NCBI GenBank assembly: GCA_045046905.1
Contig: JASFYU010000064.1
Location: forward strand, 22,677 to 86,676
Source of the DNA: JASFYU01 sp045046905
GTDB taxonomy: Bacteria; Bacteroidota; Bacteroidia; Flavobacteriales; Flavobacteriaceae
DNA length: 64,000 bases
Direction of reading: 5' to 3'
In this document: positions 53,713-61,936 of the stretch, in pieces
Layout of the letters: each line of letters opens with the position of its first letter
How positions within the stretch are numbered: position 1 is the stretch's first letter
The notes under the pieces: model-generated
The model's input: the letters and a program-made list of their open reading frames with translations, nothing else
Databases searched by the model: none
What the model was told of the DNA's origin: nothing
Translations under genes and position numbers: made by a program

Positions 53713-54028
53713 ACTACCTCCTAAGTCCAAGAGGCATACAACGGAAACAAATTTAACATTCCGATGCTGTCCTGATAAATATGGGGAGGGTATTAAACTC
53801 ATTGGTAAAAATAAAAGAGGCTGACACGATTACAGTACAAAATACAAGCAATAAACATCTTCAATCAATTGCTCCACCATTCACAAATACAGCCTTCTTC
53901 AAGAACAAGGCCTAGATATTGAATACGACATGTACCACAAGTGGTTTCATGAAAAGCTGGGCCGAGAGAGCAGATTCTCACCGTTTTTACTATTTTTGAA
54001 TCACCTAATACTATCCTAAAATATTTTC
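53713..54028. repeat. 316-base gap with repeat copy F and a possible coding remnant
   Basis: From about 53752 to 53815 a block reads TTTAACATTCC...GATAAATATGGGGAGGGTATTAAACTC and then GGTAAAAATAAAAG, close to modules at 16.2 kb and 2.07 kb. Downstream, a frame without ATG at its start (53855-54019, 54 codons) encodes GLDIEYDMYHKWFHEKLGRE, which looks protein-like. TATTTTTG at 53991-53998, 31 bases before trmD, is a candidate -7 box. Confidence 0.5.
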
Positions 54029-54706
54029 ATGCGTATCGATATAATTACCGTCCTACCCGAATTATTAAAAAGTCCGTTCGAAGCATCTATCCTAAAAAGA
54101 GCCATTGATAAGGGCTTGGTGGAAGTGCACTTTCATAATCTTAGAGATTATACCGACAAGAGCTATAATCAGGTTGATGACTACCAGTTTGGCGGAGGAG
54201 CCGGCATGGTCTTGATGATTGAGCCTATTGACAAATGCATATCAGCACTTAAAAGGGATAGAGAATACGACGAAATCATTTATATGGCCCCAGATGGTGA
54301 CACCTTAAATCAAAGAATGGCCAATAGCCTATCGCTCTTAAATAACGTCATCATTCTTTGCGGACATTATAAAGGCGTTGACCACAGAGTTCGAGATACT
54401 TTGATTACCCGCGAAATATCAGTCGGAGATTATGTCTTGTCAGGAGGGGAACTAGGAGCGGCTATTTTATGTGATTCGGTCATTCGATTAATTCCTGGTG
54501 TTCTTAACAATGAGACCTCGGCCCTGACTGACACTTTTCAAGATGGCCTTTTGGCTCCACCGGTATATACAAGACCTGCGGAATACAAGGGCATTAAAGT
54601 ACCTGAGGTATTGCTCAGCGGCAACTTTCCGAAAATTGAAAAATGGCGAGAAGACGAAGCCTTAAAAAGAACAGAAAAACTACGCCCAGATCTCTTGAGA
54701 GAATAG
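54029..54706 (+). CDS. trmD: tRNA (guanine-N1-)-methyltransferase TrmD
   Basis: TrmD makes m1G37 in tRNAs and prevents frameshifting. The 225-residue SPOUT methyltransferase has the knot region: MRIDIITVLPELL start, DDYQFGGGAGMVLM, IILCGHYKGVDHRV, EISVGDYVLSGGELGAAIL and catalytic Asp in ALTDTFQDGLLAPPVYTRP. Length is typical. In most bacteria it is followed immediately by rplS; here a 433-base spacer bounded by inverted repeats separates them, so they are unlikely to share one tight operon. Confidence 0.97.
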   Translation: MRIDIITVLPELLKSPFEASILKRAIDKGLVEVHFHNLRDYTDKSYNQVDDYQFGGGAGMVLMIEPIDKCISALKRDREYDEIIYMAPDGDTLNQRMANSLSLLNNVIILCGHYKGVDHRVRDTLITREISVGDYVLSGGELGAAILCDSVIRLIPGVLNNETSALTDTFQDGLLAPPVYTRPAEYKGIKVPEVLLSGNFPKIEKWREDEALKRTEKLRPDLLRE

Positions 54707-54968
54707 CCTGAGTTCGACCTAAGATTTGTTTACAGTTTAGAGGCTTTCGTATTCAATTCGAAGCTGAATTTTAGAAAAACTAAGGGGTTAATTTGATGAA
54801 ATTAGGTGAGAAGTTGAATGAAAAATCATCCAATCCGAAGAAAATACAGATAAAAGATAATCTTATCATGTAAGCCTTTTAAAATATCCATATATTCCTT
54901 CAAATTTTCCATTTCAAATCTTATCCTTTATTTGCATTCTGTAGATTAAATCTTAGGTCGAACTCAGG
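54707..54968. repeat. 262-base segment bounded by perfect 21-base inverted repeats
   Basis: The left arm (54707-54727, beginning CCTGAGTTCGACCTAAG) starts directly after the trmD stop codon. The right arm (54948-54968, ending GGTCGAACTCAGG) is its exact reverse complement. The 220 bases between carry no open frame of note but have smaller inverted repeats (GATAA...TTATC near 54857-54875; AATTC...GAATT near 54752-54772). No clear target-site duplication is seen (GAATAG before, TTAATAG after). Size and ends resemble a MITE; a large RNA hairpin is the alternative. Confidence 0.7.
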
Positions 54969-55040
54969 TTAATAGTCTAAATCAATTGAACTAAAATGTG
55001 ACGAGAACCTAACTGAGAATAAAAAATCATTCAAAATCAC

Positions 55041-55070
55041 TTGTAGGTTTTAATTTATAGGCTATTTTTG
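55041..55070 (+). promoter_or_regulatory. Candidate rplS promoter
   Basis: TTG at 55041-55043 and TATTTTTG at 55063-55070 are 19 bases apart, an excellent match to the Bacteroidota TTG-N19-TAnnTTTG promoter. The rplS ATG is 69 bases beyond, leaving a leader of about 65 bases. Confidence 0.6.
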
Positions 55071-55139
55071 CATTCTGTTTAAACCAACCTCTGACGAAAA
55101 TCGTGAAAGTTGCTTTAAATACCATATTAAATTAGCATA

Positions 55140-55490
55140 ATGGAATCATTGATTAAATTTGTAGAAAACGAATTTGTTCCTAAAAAAGAATTTCCAGAAT
55201 TTTCAGCCGGCGATACCATAACCGTTTATTACGAAATTAAGGAAGGTGAAAAAACACGTACCCAGTTTTTTAAAGGTGTTGTAATACAACGAAGAGGAAC
55301 TGGTGCCACCGAAACTTTTACAATCCGAAAAATATCTGGAACCGTTGGTGTAGAACGTATATTTCCTGTAAATCTGCCCGCCCTACAAAAGGTCGAAGTC
55401 AATAAAAAAGGAAAAGTACGTAGAGCTCGAATATTCTACTTTAGAGGTCTTACAGGCAAGAAGGCTAGGATTAAAGAGATTCGCTCTTAA
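55140..55490 (+). CDS. rplS: 50S ribosomal protein L19
   Basis: A 116-residue L19, located at the 30S-50S interface. Diagnostic segments: FPEFSAGDTITVYYEIKEGEKTRTQFFKGVVIQRRGTG (region 20-57), ETFTIRKISGTVGVERIFPVNLP and a basic tail RRARIFYFRGLTGKKARIKE. Length is standard. It has its own promoter candidate and its own terminator, so it appears to be an independent unit rather than part of a trmD operon. Confidence 0.97.
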   Translation: MESLIKFVENEFVPKKEFPEFSAGDTITVYYEIKEGEKTRTQFFKGVVIQRRGTGATETFTIRKISGTVGVERIFPVNLPALQKVEVNKKGKVRRARIFYFRGLTGKKARIKEIRS

Positions 55491-55510
55491 GTTTCGAAAA
55501 CATACTAGTA

Positions 55511-55542
55511 AAAAACATCCCGCCAATACGGGATGTTTTTTT
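55511..55542 (+). terminator. Rho-independent terminator of rplS
   Basis: Perfect arms AAACATCCCG and CGGGATGTTT with a 6-base loop are followed by seven T, about 20 bases after the stop. Confidence 0.9.
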
Positions 55543-56050
55543 ATGAACAATTGTTAATATATATAGTTCATAAGTTGTTGATTATAAATCTATCACGAAA
55601 TTTGGTGTTTGTCCGTTTTTGGATTATATTTAAAGGTGGTTTAAAGGAAATATCGAAAAAGATAAGAATTGAAACCATTATAGAGTTTACGTTCTTTATA
55701 TTGTTGTTTAGTCTTTTAAAATTTTGAGTCGTACTATGTTGCGTCCAGTTTTTTATATTAACGAGCATAAAACGTAAGGGCTGTCGCCTTTAAGGGTATT
55801 TATGTAGATGTTTTCAACAAGTAAGTGTTCGACTCTGGTCGTACATCCGAAAGTCAAACATTAAGACAATGAGAAGAAATATGAAGTAGTTGCTTGGTTT
55901 CATAATTAAGAACTACCCTTTTTCAAACGTTGAAATAGTAACGCAAATGCAATCAATGGTTGCGGTTTTGTTGAAAATTCAAAACACAATGTTTGTACAC
56001 TATTTCTAAAAAGCCATATCAATGTACTCGTACAATGATATGGCTTTTGT
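55543..56050 (+). ncRNA. Possible small-RNA locus in a gene-free stretch
   Basis: The 747-base gap between rplS and icd has no convincing gene. rplS already has a terminator at 55511-55542, yet a second strong one lies at 56007-56050, preceded by about 460 bases without a supported coding frame. A 64-codon frame at 55533-55727 starts inside the first terminator and has a composition typical of chance. A non-coding transcript ending at 56050 would explain the orphan terminator. I recognise no tmRNA, RNase P, 6S or SRP motif. A decayed gene is the alternative. Confidence 0.3.
56007..56050 (+). terminator. Orphan Rho-independent terminator
   Basis: Arms AAAAGCCATATCA and TGATATGGCTTTT pair perfectly around a loop of about 14 bases and end in TTTTGTT. 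No plus-strand gene ends within 500 bases upstream; the A-rich left flank also lets it work on the minus strand. Confidence 0.8.
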
Positions 56051-56180
56051 TATAAAATCAACCCCTAAAAAAAACCGAAAATAGTTCCTCGTACCTTCCA
56101 AAAAACATCAGCGGTTTTAGCGCCTTCCACAAACATGAAAAATAATAACAAAAGCATCTTAAATTAGCCTTATTCCTACC

Positions 56181-56209
56181 TTTGAGACGCTTATAAAATT
56201 GTATATTTG
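56181..56209 (+). promoter_or_regulatory. Candidate icd promoter
   Basis: TTTG at 56181-56184 and TATATTTG at 56202-56209, 17 bases apart, fit the Bacteroidota -33/-7 pattern. The icd ATG is 28 bases beyond the -7 box. Confidence 0.55.
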
Positions 56210-56237
56210 TTGCGTTTAAACCAACTTTTAGTTAAAA

Positions 56238-58457
56238 ATGCCGAAAATTTTTTATACAAAGACAGACGAGGCTCCTGCTTTGGCCACTCAGTCTTTTCTT
56301 CCTATCGTAAAAGCCTATACCAAAACATCAGGAGTTACCATTGTAACAAAGGATATATCGCTTGCGGGAAGAATTATAGCAACATTTCCTGAATTTTTGA
56401 AAGAAGAACAAAGAATTCCTAATGATCTCGAGACCTTAGGGCATATGGCCAAGGATCCCACCGCCAACATTATAAAATTGCCGAATATTAGCGCCTCTAT
56501 TCCTCAATTAAAAGGGGCTATAGAAGAGTTACAGGGCAAGGGGTACCATCTACCCGACTACCCCGATAATCCGGTAAGTGATTCAGAAAAGAAAATCAGG
56601 TCACAATATGACAAAATAAAAGGCAGTGCGGTAAACCCCGTATTACGTGAAGGAAACTCAGACCGTAGGGCGCCAAGAGCTGTTAAGAACTACGCCAAAA
56701 ACAACCCACACTCTATGGGTGCATGGAGTTCAACTTCAAAAACCCATGTCGCTACAATGGATCATGGAGATTTTAGATCAAATGAAAAATCTATTACTCT
56801 GCCCGAGCCAACCAATGTACGAGTAGATTTAGTAAAAGCAGATGGCTCAACAACCGTTTTAAAAGAGAATATTGCCCTTTTAAAAGGTGAAATTATCGAT
56901 GCTACTATTATGGAGAAAAAAGCTTTGGTAGCCTTTTTGAAAGAACAGGTCGCCGATGCAAAGAAAAAAGCTGTCCTATTTTCAATTCATATGAAAGCCA
57001 CGATGATGAAGGTATCGGACCCCATAATCTTTGGTCATGCCGTGCGGGTATTTTTTTCGGATATTTTTGAAAAATACAAAACCGATTTAGAAGCTATCTC
57101 AGTCAACCCCAATAACGGATTGGAAAGTCTACTTGATAAATTAAACCAGCTGCCCGCCGAGAAAAAATCACAGATCAAAGCCGAAATTAAAAATACTTTA
57201 CTTAATGGTCCTGATTTGGCCATGGTCAATTCAGATAAGGGAATCACCAATTTACATGTTCCAAGTGACATTATCATCGATGCCTCTATGCCTGCTATGA
57301 TTAGGAATTCAGGCCAAATGTGGAATGCCGACGGAAAATTACAAGATATTAAAGCCGTTATTCCTGATAGTAGCTATGCCGATATATATGCGGCAACCAT
57401 TAATTTCTGTAAAAAGCACGGAGCTTTTGACCCAACCACCATGGGAACCGTTCCGAATGTTGGACTTATGGCTCAAAAAGCAGAGGAATACGGATCCCAC
57501 GACAAAACCTTCGAAATCAGTTCAGACGGTGTAGTAAAAGTAATTGATATTAATTCAGGTAAAACCTTGATAGAGCATGGTGTTGCCAAAGGAGATATTT
57601 GGAGAATGTGCCAGGTTAAAGATGCACCTATTCAAGACTGGGTAAAACTGGCAGTGTCTCGTGCTAAAGCTACCAATATACCTACTATATTTTGGTTAGA
57701 TTCGCAAAGGGCTCACGATGCTGAATTAATCAAAAAAGCGACCACCTATCTTAAAGATCATGATACTTCAGGACTCGATATCGATATCATGTCTCCTATT
57801 GAAGCCACTAAATTCACCTTAGAAAGAATAAAAGATGGAAAAGATACCATTTCAGTTTCAGGCAACGTATTACGAGATTATCTGACGGATCTTTTTCCTA
57901 TCCTTGAGGTTGGCACAAGTGCAAAAATGTTATCTATTGTACCCTTGATGAATGGTGGCGGACTATTTGAAACAGGTGCCGGCGGTTCGGCCCCAAAGCA
58001 TGTGGAGCAGTTTTTACATGAGGGCCACTTGAGATGGGACTCTTTAGGAGAATTTTTGGCTCTAGGCGTTTCATTAGAATTTTATGGAGAGCAAAACAAC
58101 AATAACAAAGTAAAAATACTGGGTGAGGCGCTAGACAAGGCTACAGAGAAATTGTTAGACAATAACAAATCTCCTTCACGAAAAGTAAATGAGCTTGACA
58201 CGAGAGGAAGTCACTTTTATCTCGCCCTGTATTGGGCTCAAGCCCTGGTTGAACAAAATGAGAATTCCGAGCTAAAAACAAGCTTTACCAAGGTAGTCAA
58301 GGAAATGGAAGAAAATGAAACCAGTATCAACAAGGAGCTGATTGCAGCTCAAGGTCTTGAGCAACATATTGGAGGATATTACAAACCAGATGAGGATCTT
58401 GTTTCCAAAGCCATGAGGCCTAGTGATACCTTGAATCGAATATTGGAGCGTATTTGA
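56238..58457 (+). CDS. icd: NADP-dependent isocitrate dehydrogenase, monomeric type
   Basis: This 739-residue enzyme oxidises isocitrate to 2-oxoglutarate in the TCA cycle, making NADPH. Its length and sequence belong to the monomeric (type II) class, about twice the dimeric subunit: start KIFYTKTDEAPALATQSFLP, then LPNISASIPQLKGAI, NPVLREGNSDRRAP, HMKATMMKVSDPIIFGH, and SAKMLSIVPLMNGGGLFETGAGGSAPKHV. All these regions are intact. It is a single gene with a good promoter and terminator. Confidence 0.97.
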   Translation: MPKIFYTKTDEAPALATQSFLPIVKAYTKTSGVTIVTKDISLAGRIIATFPEFLKEEQRIPNDLETLGHMAKDPTANIIKLPNISASIPQLKGAIEELQGKGYHLPDYPDNPVSDSEKKIRSQYDKIKGSAVNPVLREGNSDRRAPRAVKNYAKNNPHSMGAWSSTSKTHVATMDHGDFRSNEKSITLPEPTNVRVDLVKADGSTTVLKENIALLKGEIIDATIMEKKALVAFLKEQVADAKKKAVLFSIHMKATMMKVSDPIIFGHAVRVFFSDIFEKYKTDLEAISVNPNNGLESLLDKLNQLPAEKKSQIKAEIKNTLLNGPDLAMVNSDKGITNLHVPSDIIIDASMPAMIRNSGQMWNADGKLQDIKAVIPDSSYADIYAATINFCKKHGAFDPTTMGTVPNVGLMAQKAEEYGSHDKTFEISSDGVVKVIDINSGKTLIEHGVAKGDIWRMCQVKDAPIQDWVKLAVSRAKATNIPTIFWLDSQRAHDAELIKKATTYLKDHDTSGLDIDIMSPIEATKFTLERIKDGKDTISVSGNVLRDYLTDLFPILEVGTSAKMLSIVPLMNGGGLFETGAGGSAPKHVEQFLHEGHLRWDSLGEFLALGVSLEFYGEQNNNNKVKILGEALDKATEKLLDNNKSPSRKVNELDTRGSHFYLALYWAQALVEQNENSELKTSFTKVVKEMEENETSINKELIAAQGLEQHIGGYYKPDEDLVSKAMRPSDTLNRILERI

Positions 58458-58484
58458 CCTCTTGTTAAAATACAAGTTTACCCT

Positions 58485-58516
58485 AAAACCTCTTCCTATC
58501 GGTAGAGGTTTTTTTA
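58485..58516 (+). terminator. Rho-independent terminator of icd
   Basis: Arms AAACCTCT and AGAGGTTT with a loop of about 10 bases are followed by a T-run, 28 bases past the icd stop. Confidence 0.85.
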
Positions 58517-58748
58517 TTCTAATTCTTTGTTAACATTTTTACCGCACGGCTTTTTCTATTTACATTTAGAGGCTATTTTAAATGCTAACAATTGTTTTTC
58601 TATGTCTCTTTTTGTACACCATTTTGTTAAAATACTTTTAAGTAGCCCGGCTATTATCATCAATTTCGCCTCATATTACATCAAAAATGGCCTGTACAAA
58701 ACTGCAATCATACCATTCAAAACAGCCTCTTATAAAAAATCGCATTTA

Positions 58749-61124
58749 ATGAACCAACGCTCTAGAGCCGTACTCTTGCTCTCGCTTATTTGTTCTTTTT
58801 CAGCATTTACACAGTTAAAACACACAATCAGCGGCTCTATTTCCGAGGCAGCGAGCAATGAAACATTAATAGGCGTCTCAATAGTGGTACTAGAACTACA
58901 AACAGGGGTGACGACCAATGAATACGGTTTTTATTCAATCACATTACCCGAAGGAAAATACCAGATCCAAGTGAGCTATTTAGGGTTTCAAGATATTGTA
59001 CAAGACATCTCTCTTTTCGAGGACAAGAGAATCAATTTTCAAATGACCGAAGAGATGGAACATCTAGAGGAGGTGATTCTAACGGAGAATATTAATAAAA
59101 TGGATATTCGAAAACCGCAAATGAGCGTGAATACAATGTCATCACAAACTATAAAAAGAATTCCCGTAATCTTAGGTGAAGCCGACATTATAAAATCTAT
59201 TCTCTTATTGCCCGGCGTAACCAATGCAGGAGAAGGAGCTTCAGGTTTTAATGTTCGTGGTGGTGCAGTAGATCAAAATCTCATTCTTTTAGACGAGGCC
59301 ATAATTTTTAATTCCTCTCATCTTTTCGGTTTCTTTTCGGTCTTTAACCCCGATGCCATCAAGGATATAAAATTGTATAAAGGAGGTATCCCCGCACGCT
59401 ATGGTGGTAGGGTGTCCTCAGTTCTCGATATTTTTCAAAAAGAAGGCAATAGTAAAGAACTCAAAGTAAATGGCGGTATTGGTATTGTTGCAAGCCGTCT
59501 GCTCGTAGAAGGACCAATAGTTAAAAATCGAGCAGCCTTTCTTATAGGCGGAAGAGCTTCCTACGCCCATCTTTTTCTTCCCTTGTTCGACGTAGACAAT
59601 TCAGCCTATTTCTTTGACCTGAACACAAAGATAAACTACCGGATAAACAATAATAACAATGTTTTTTTATCGGGATATTTCGGCAGAGACGTTTTCAGCA
59701 TCAGTGAAAGTTTCGTAAATACCTATGGTAACACCGTTGGCAATTTTCGTTGGAACCATCTATTCTCAGATAAGTTGTTCTCAAACCTTTCATTGATATA
59801 CTCTGATTACTATTACGGATTAAAGCTCGATTTTGTTGGCTTCAATTGGGAATCGGGGATACAAAACTTCAACCTCAAATATGATTTAAAACATTATCTG
59901 AGTAATACGTTTCAGATAAATTATGGCATCAATGCAATTTACCACCAATTTAATCCCGGAAAAATAGAACCCAGTAATTCAGAATCGGGTATTTTGGAAG
60001 AAAAATTGCCCCAGAAATATGCCAACGAATTTGCCGCCTATATCGATATCGAACATGAGATTACGAAAAATTTAAGTCTTGGTTATGGGCTTCGTTTTAG
60101 TAATTTTATTCGTTTAGGACAAAATAAATTAAACGTTTACCAGAACAATGACCCTATTCGCTTCAGGCCCTCGCTTGGAATCTACGAAAAAGCCGAACCC
60201 CTAGAGACTATCGATCCAGGAAGAAAAGGCAGTTTGGCCACCTTCAATAATTTTGAACCCCGTATTTCTTTAGCATACACACTTGATTCCGACAATTCGA
60301 TTAAAGCCAGTTATACCCGATTGGCACAGTACCTACACTTGATCTCTAATACCAGTTCTCCTACCCCACTCGATGTTTGGACCCCTAGCGGGCCCTTCGT
60401 GAAACCACAACTACTAGACCAGTATGCCCTTGGTTATTTTAAAAATATGAAGAATGGAAACTATTCTTTGGAAACAGAGGTCTTTTACAAAGATGTTCAA
60501 AATCGAATCGATTATATAGATGGCGCAAATCTTATAGCCAATGAGGCTATAGAACAGGTAATCTTAAATGGAGAGGCAAGAGCTTATGGTCTTGAGGTTT
60601 TGTTACGAAAAAACCAAGGTAAGCTTCAAGGTTGGTTGGCCTATACCCTATCAAAATCAGAGCAAAGGACACCTGGCAGGAACTCGAACGAAACAGGTAT
60701 CAATTTTGGCGAATGGTACAACACACACTATGATAAGACTCATGATTTTTCGGTTTATGCCAATTATGATTTAAATAAAGAATGGGCTATTAACACCAAT
60801 TTTGTTTTCCAAACTGGGCAGCCCACTAATTACCCCCTTGGCCAATTTGAATTTCAAGGACTATCTGTACCCTATTATGGGGCGAGAAATAAGGAGCGCC
60901 TGCCCAACTATCATAGAATTGATGTTTCTGCAACACTTAGCCCAAAAAAGAACGCAAATAGAAAACGGAAAGCAGAATGGGTATTTAGTATTTACAATCT
61001 GTACAACAGAAGAAATGCGGCTTCTATAAATTTTAGTCGCAACCAAGATACTCAAGTCAATGAAGCCGTCAGAACATCAATTTTCGGATTTGTTCCTGCA
61101 GTTACCTACAATTTCAAATTTTAG
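58749..61124 (+). CDS. TonB-dependent receptor with carboxypeptidase-like N-terminal domain
   Basis: A 791-residue outer-membrane transporter. Signal peptide (about 1-20, SLICSFSAFTQ), a carboxypeptidase-D regulatory-like domain (HTISGSISEAASNETLIGVSIVV ... YGFYSITLPEGKYQIQVSYLGFQ), a plug with GFNVRGGAVDQNLILLDEAIIFN, and a 22-strand-type barrel ending VPAVTYNFKF. The ATG at 58749 gives a proper signal peptide; a frame open from 58527 adds 74 residues without one. It is followed 4 bases later by a DUF4249 lipoprotein, its usual partner. Ligand unknown; not a SusC-type. Confidence 0.93.
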   Translation: MNQRSRAVLLLSLICSFSAFTQLKHTISGSISEAASNETLIGVSIVVLELQTGVTTNEYGFYSITLPEGKYQIQVSYLGFQDIVQDISLFEDKRINFQMTEEMEHLEEVILTENINKMDIRKPQMSVNTMSSQTIKRIPVILGEADIIKSILLLPGVTNAGEGASGFNVRGGAVDQNLILLDEAIIFNSSHLFGFFSVFNPDAIKDIKLYKGGIPARYGGRVSSVLDIFQKEGNSKELKVNGGIGIVASRLLVEGPIVKNRAAFLIGGRASYAHLFLPLFDVDNSAYFFDLNTKINYRINNNNNVFLSGYFGRDVFSISESFVNTYGNTVGNFRWNHLFSDKLFSNLSLIYSDYYYGLKLDFVGFNWESGIQNFNLKYDLKHYLSNTFQINYGINAIYHQFNPGKIEPSNSESGILEEKLPQKYANEFAAYIDIEHEITKNLSLGYGLRFSNFIRLGQNKLNVYQNNDPIRFRPSLGIYEKAEPLETIDPGRKGSLATFNNFEPRISLAYTLDSDNSIKASYTRLAQYLHLISNTSSPTPLDVWTPSGPFVKPQLLDQYALGYFKNMKNGNYSLETEVFYKDVQNRIDYIDGANLIANEAIEQVILNGEARAYGLEVLLRKNQGKLQGWLAYTLSKSEQRTPGRNSNETGINFGEWYNTHYDKTHDFSVYANYDLNKEWAINTNFVFQTGQPTNYPLGQFEFQGLSVPYYGARNKERLPNYHRIDVSATLSPKKNANRKRKAEWVFSIYNLYNRRNAASINFSRNQDTQVNEAVRTSIFGFVPAVTYNFKF

Positions 61125-61128
61125 ACCT

Positions 61129-61935
61129 ATGAAAAAAAGAAATTTATTTATAATCATTTTTTACACCATCATTGGTTGTCAAGATGTTATTGATGTGGAA
61201 GTACCTTCAGAGTCTCCACGTTTGTCTATCGATGCACTGATAAGAATTACTGATATAACACAACCCTTTGCCCAAATTCAAGTTCAGGCAAGCCGTACAA
61301 GCTCTTTTTTTGAGGATATTAAGCCCGCACAGCTAAGCGCCATATTTATAACCAATGAAGATAGCGGTGAATCTCTATCGCTTCTTTCCGCTACTGGTAA
61401 TGGAAAGTACACCGGAGTCTGGGCGATGCAACAACTGACCCAAGGAAAATTGAAACTTACTATTGAATATGAGGGTCAAACCTATGTGGCGCGAACCCAA
61501 TTTGTAGCTTCAGTACCCATTGATACTTTGGTTCAGGGCGATGCAACATTGTTCGAAGGTACAGAAACTGAGGTATTGGTAACCTTTAAAGATACTCCTG
61601 ATCGAACAGATTTTTATCTTTTTGATTTTGATTTTGACGAATACCTAGTGTCCGAGGATACTTTTTACAAAGGCCAATCTTTCCAGTTTTCATACTTCTA
61701 TGATGATAAGGTAAAACCTGGCATAAGGATCAATGTTGCACTACTAGGTGTAGACGAACCCTTTTACAACTATATGAATCAATTGATATTGCAATCTAAT
61801 GGTGATCAGGGACCTTTTCAAATCCCCGTAGCTACGGTAAAAGGAAATATAATCAATAGTACCAGCGTCGATGACTTCGCATTGGGTTATTTTGCCGTGA
61901 GCCAAACATTCACCCGATCACTTACTTTGGAATAG
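61129..61935 (+). CDS. DUF4249 family lipoprotein
   Basis: A 268-residue lipoprotein with lipobox IIGC (Cys17), then VIDVEVPSESPRLSIDALI, the typical DUF4249 start, and a beta-rich body (GKYTGVWAMQQLTQGKLKLTIEYEGQTYVA as a region). The family occurs only in Bacteroidota and nearly always next to a TonB receptor, and probably forms its surface-exposed accessory. ATG at 61129 lies 4 bases after the receptor stop. The gene ends 1 base before the convergent glycerate kinase. Confidence 0.92.
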   Translation: MKKRNLFIIIFYTIIGCQDVIDVEVPSESPRLSIDALIRITDITQPFAQIQVQASRTSSFFEDIKPAQLSAIFITNEDSGESLSLLSATGNGKYTGVWAMQQLTQGKLKLTIEYEGQTYVARTQFVASVPIDTLVQGDATLFEGTETEVLVTFKDTPDRTDFYLFDFDFDEYLVSEDTFYKGQSFQFSYFYDDKVKPGIRINVALLGVDEPFYNYMNQLILQSNGDQGPFQIPVATVKGNIINSTSVDDFALGYFAVSQTFTRSLTLE

Positions 61936-61936
61936 A

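Noticed and set aside
55533..55768. Frames of 64-66 codons on both strands after rplS
   Set aside because: One starts inside the rplS terminator, and both have chance-like AT-driven composition.
55800..55870. A TTCGA-containing stretch that briefly resembled a tRNA T-arm
   Set aside because: No acceptor stem, D-arm or anticodon arm can be formed around it.
58527..58748. N-terminal extension of the TonB receptor
   Set aside because: It precedes the signal peptide and would bury it; the ATG at 58749 is the sound start.
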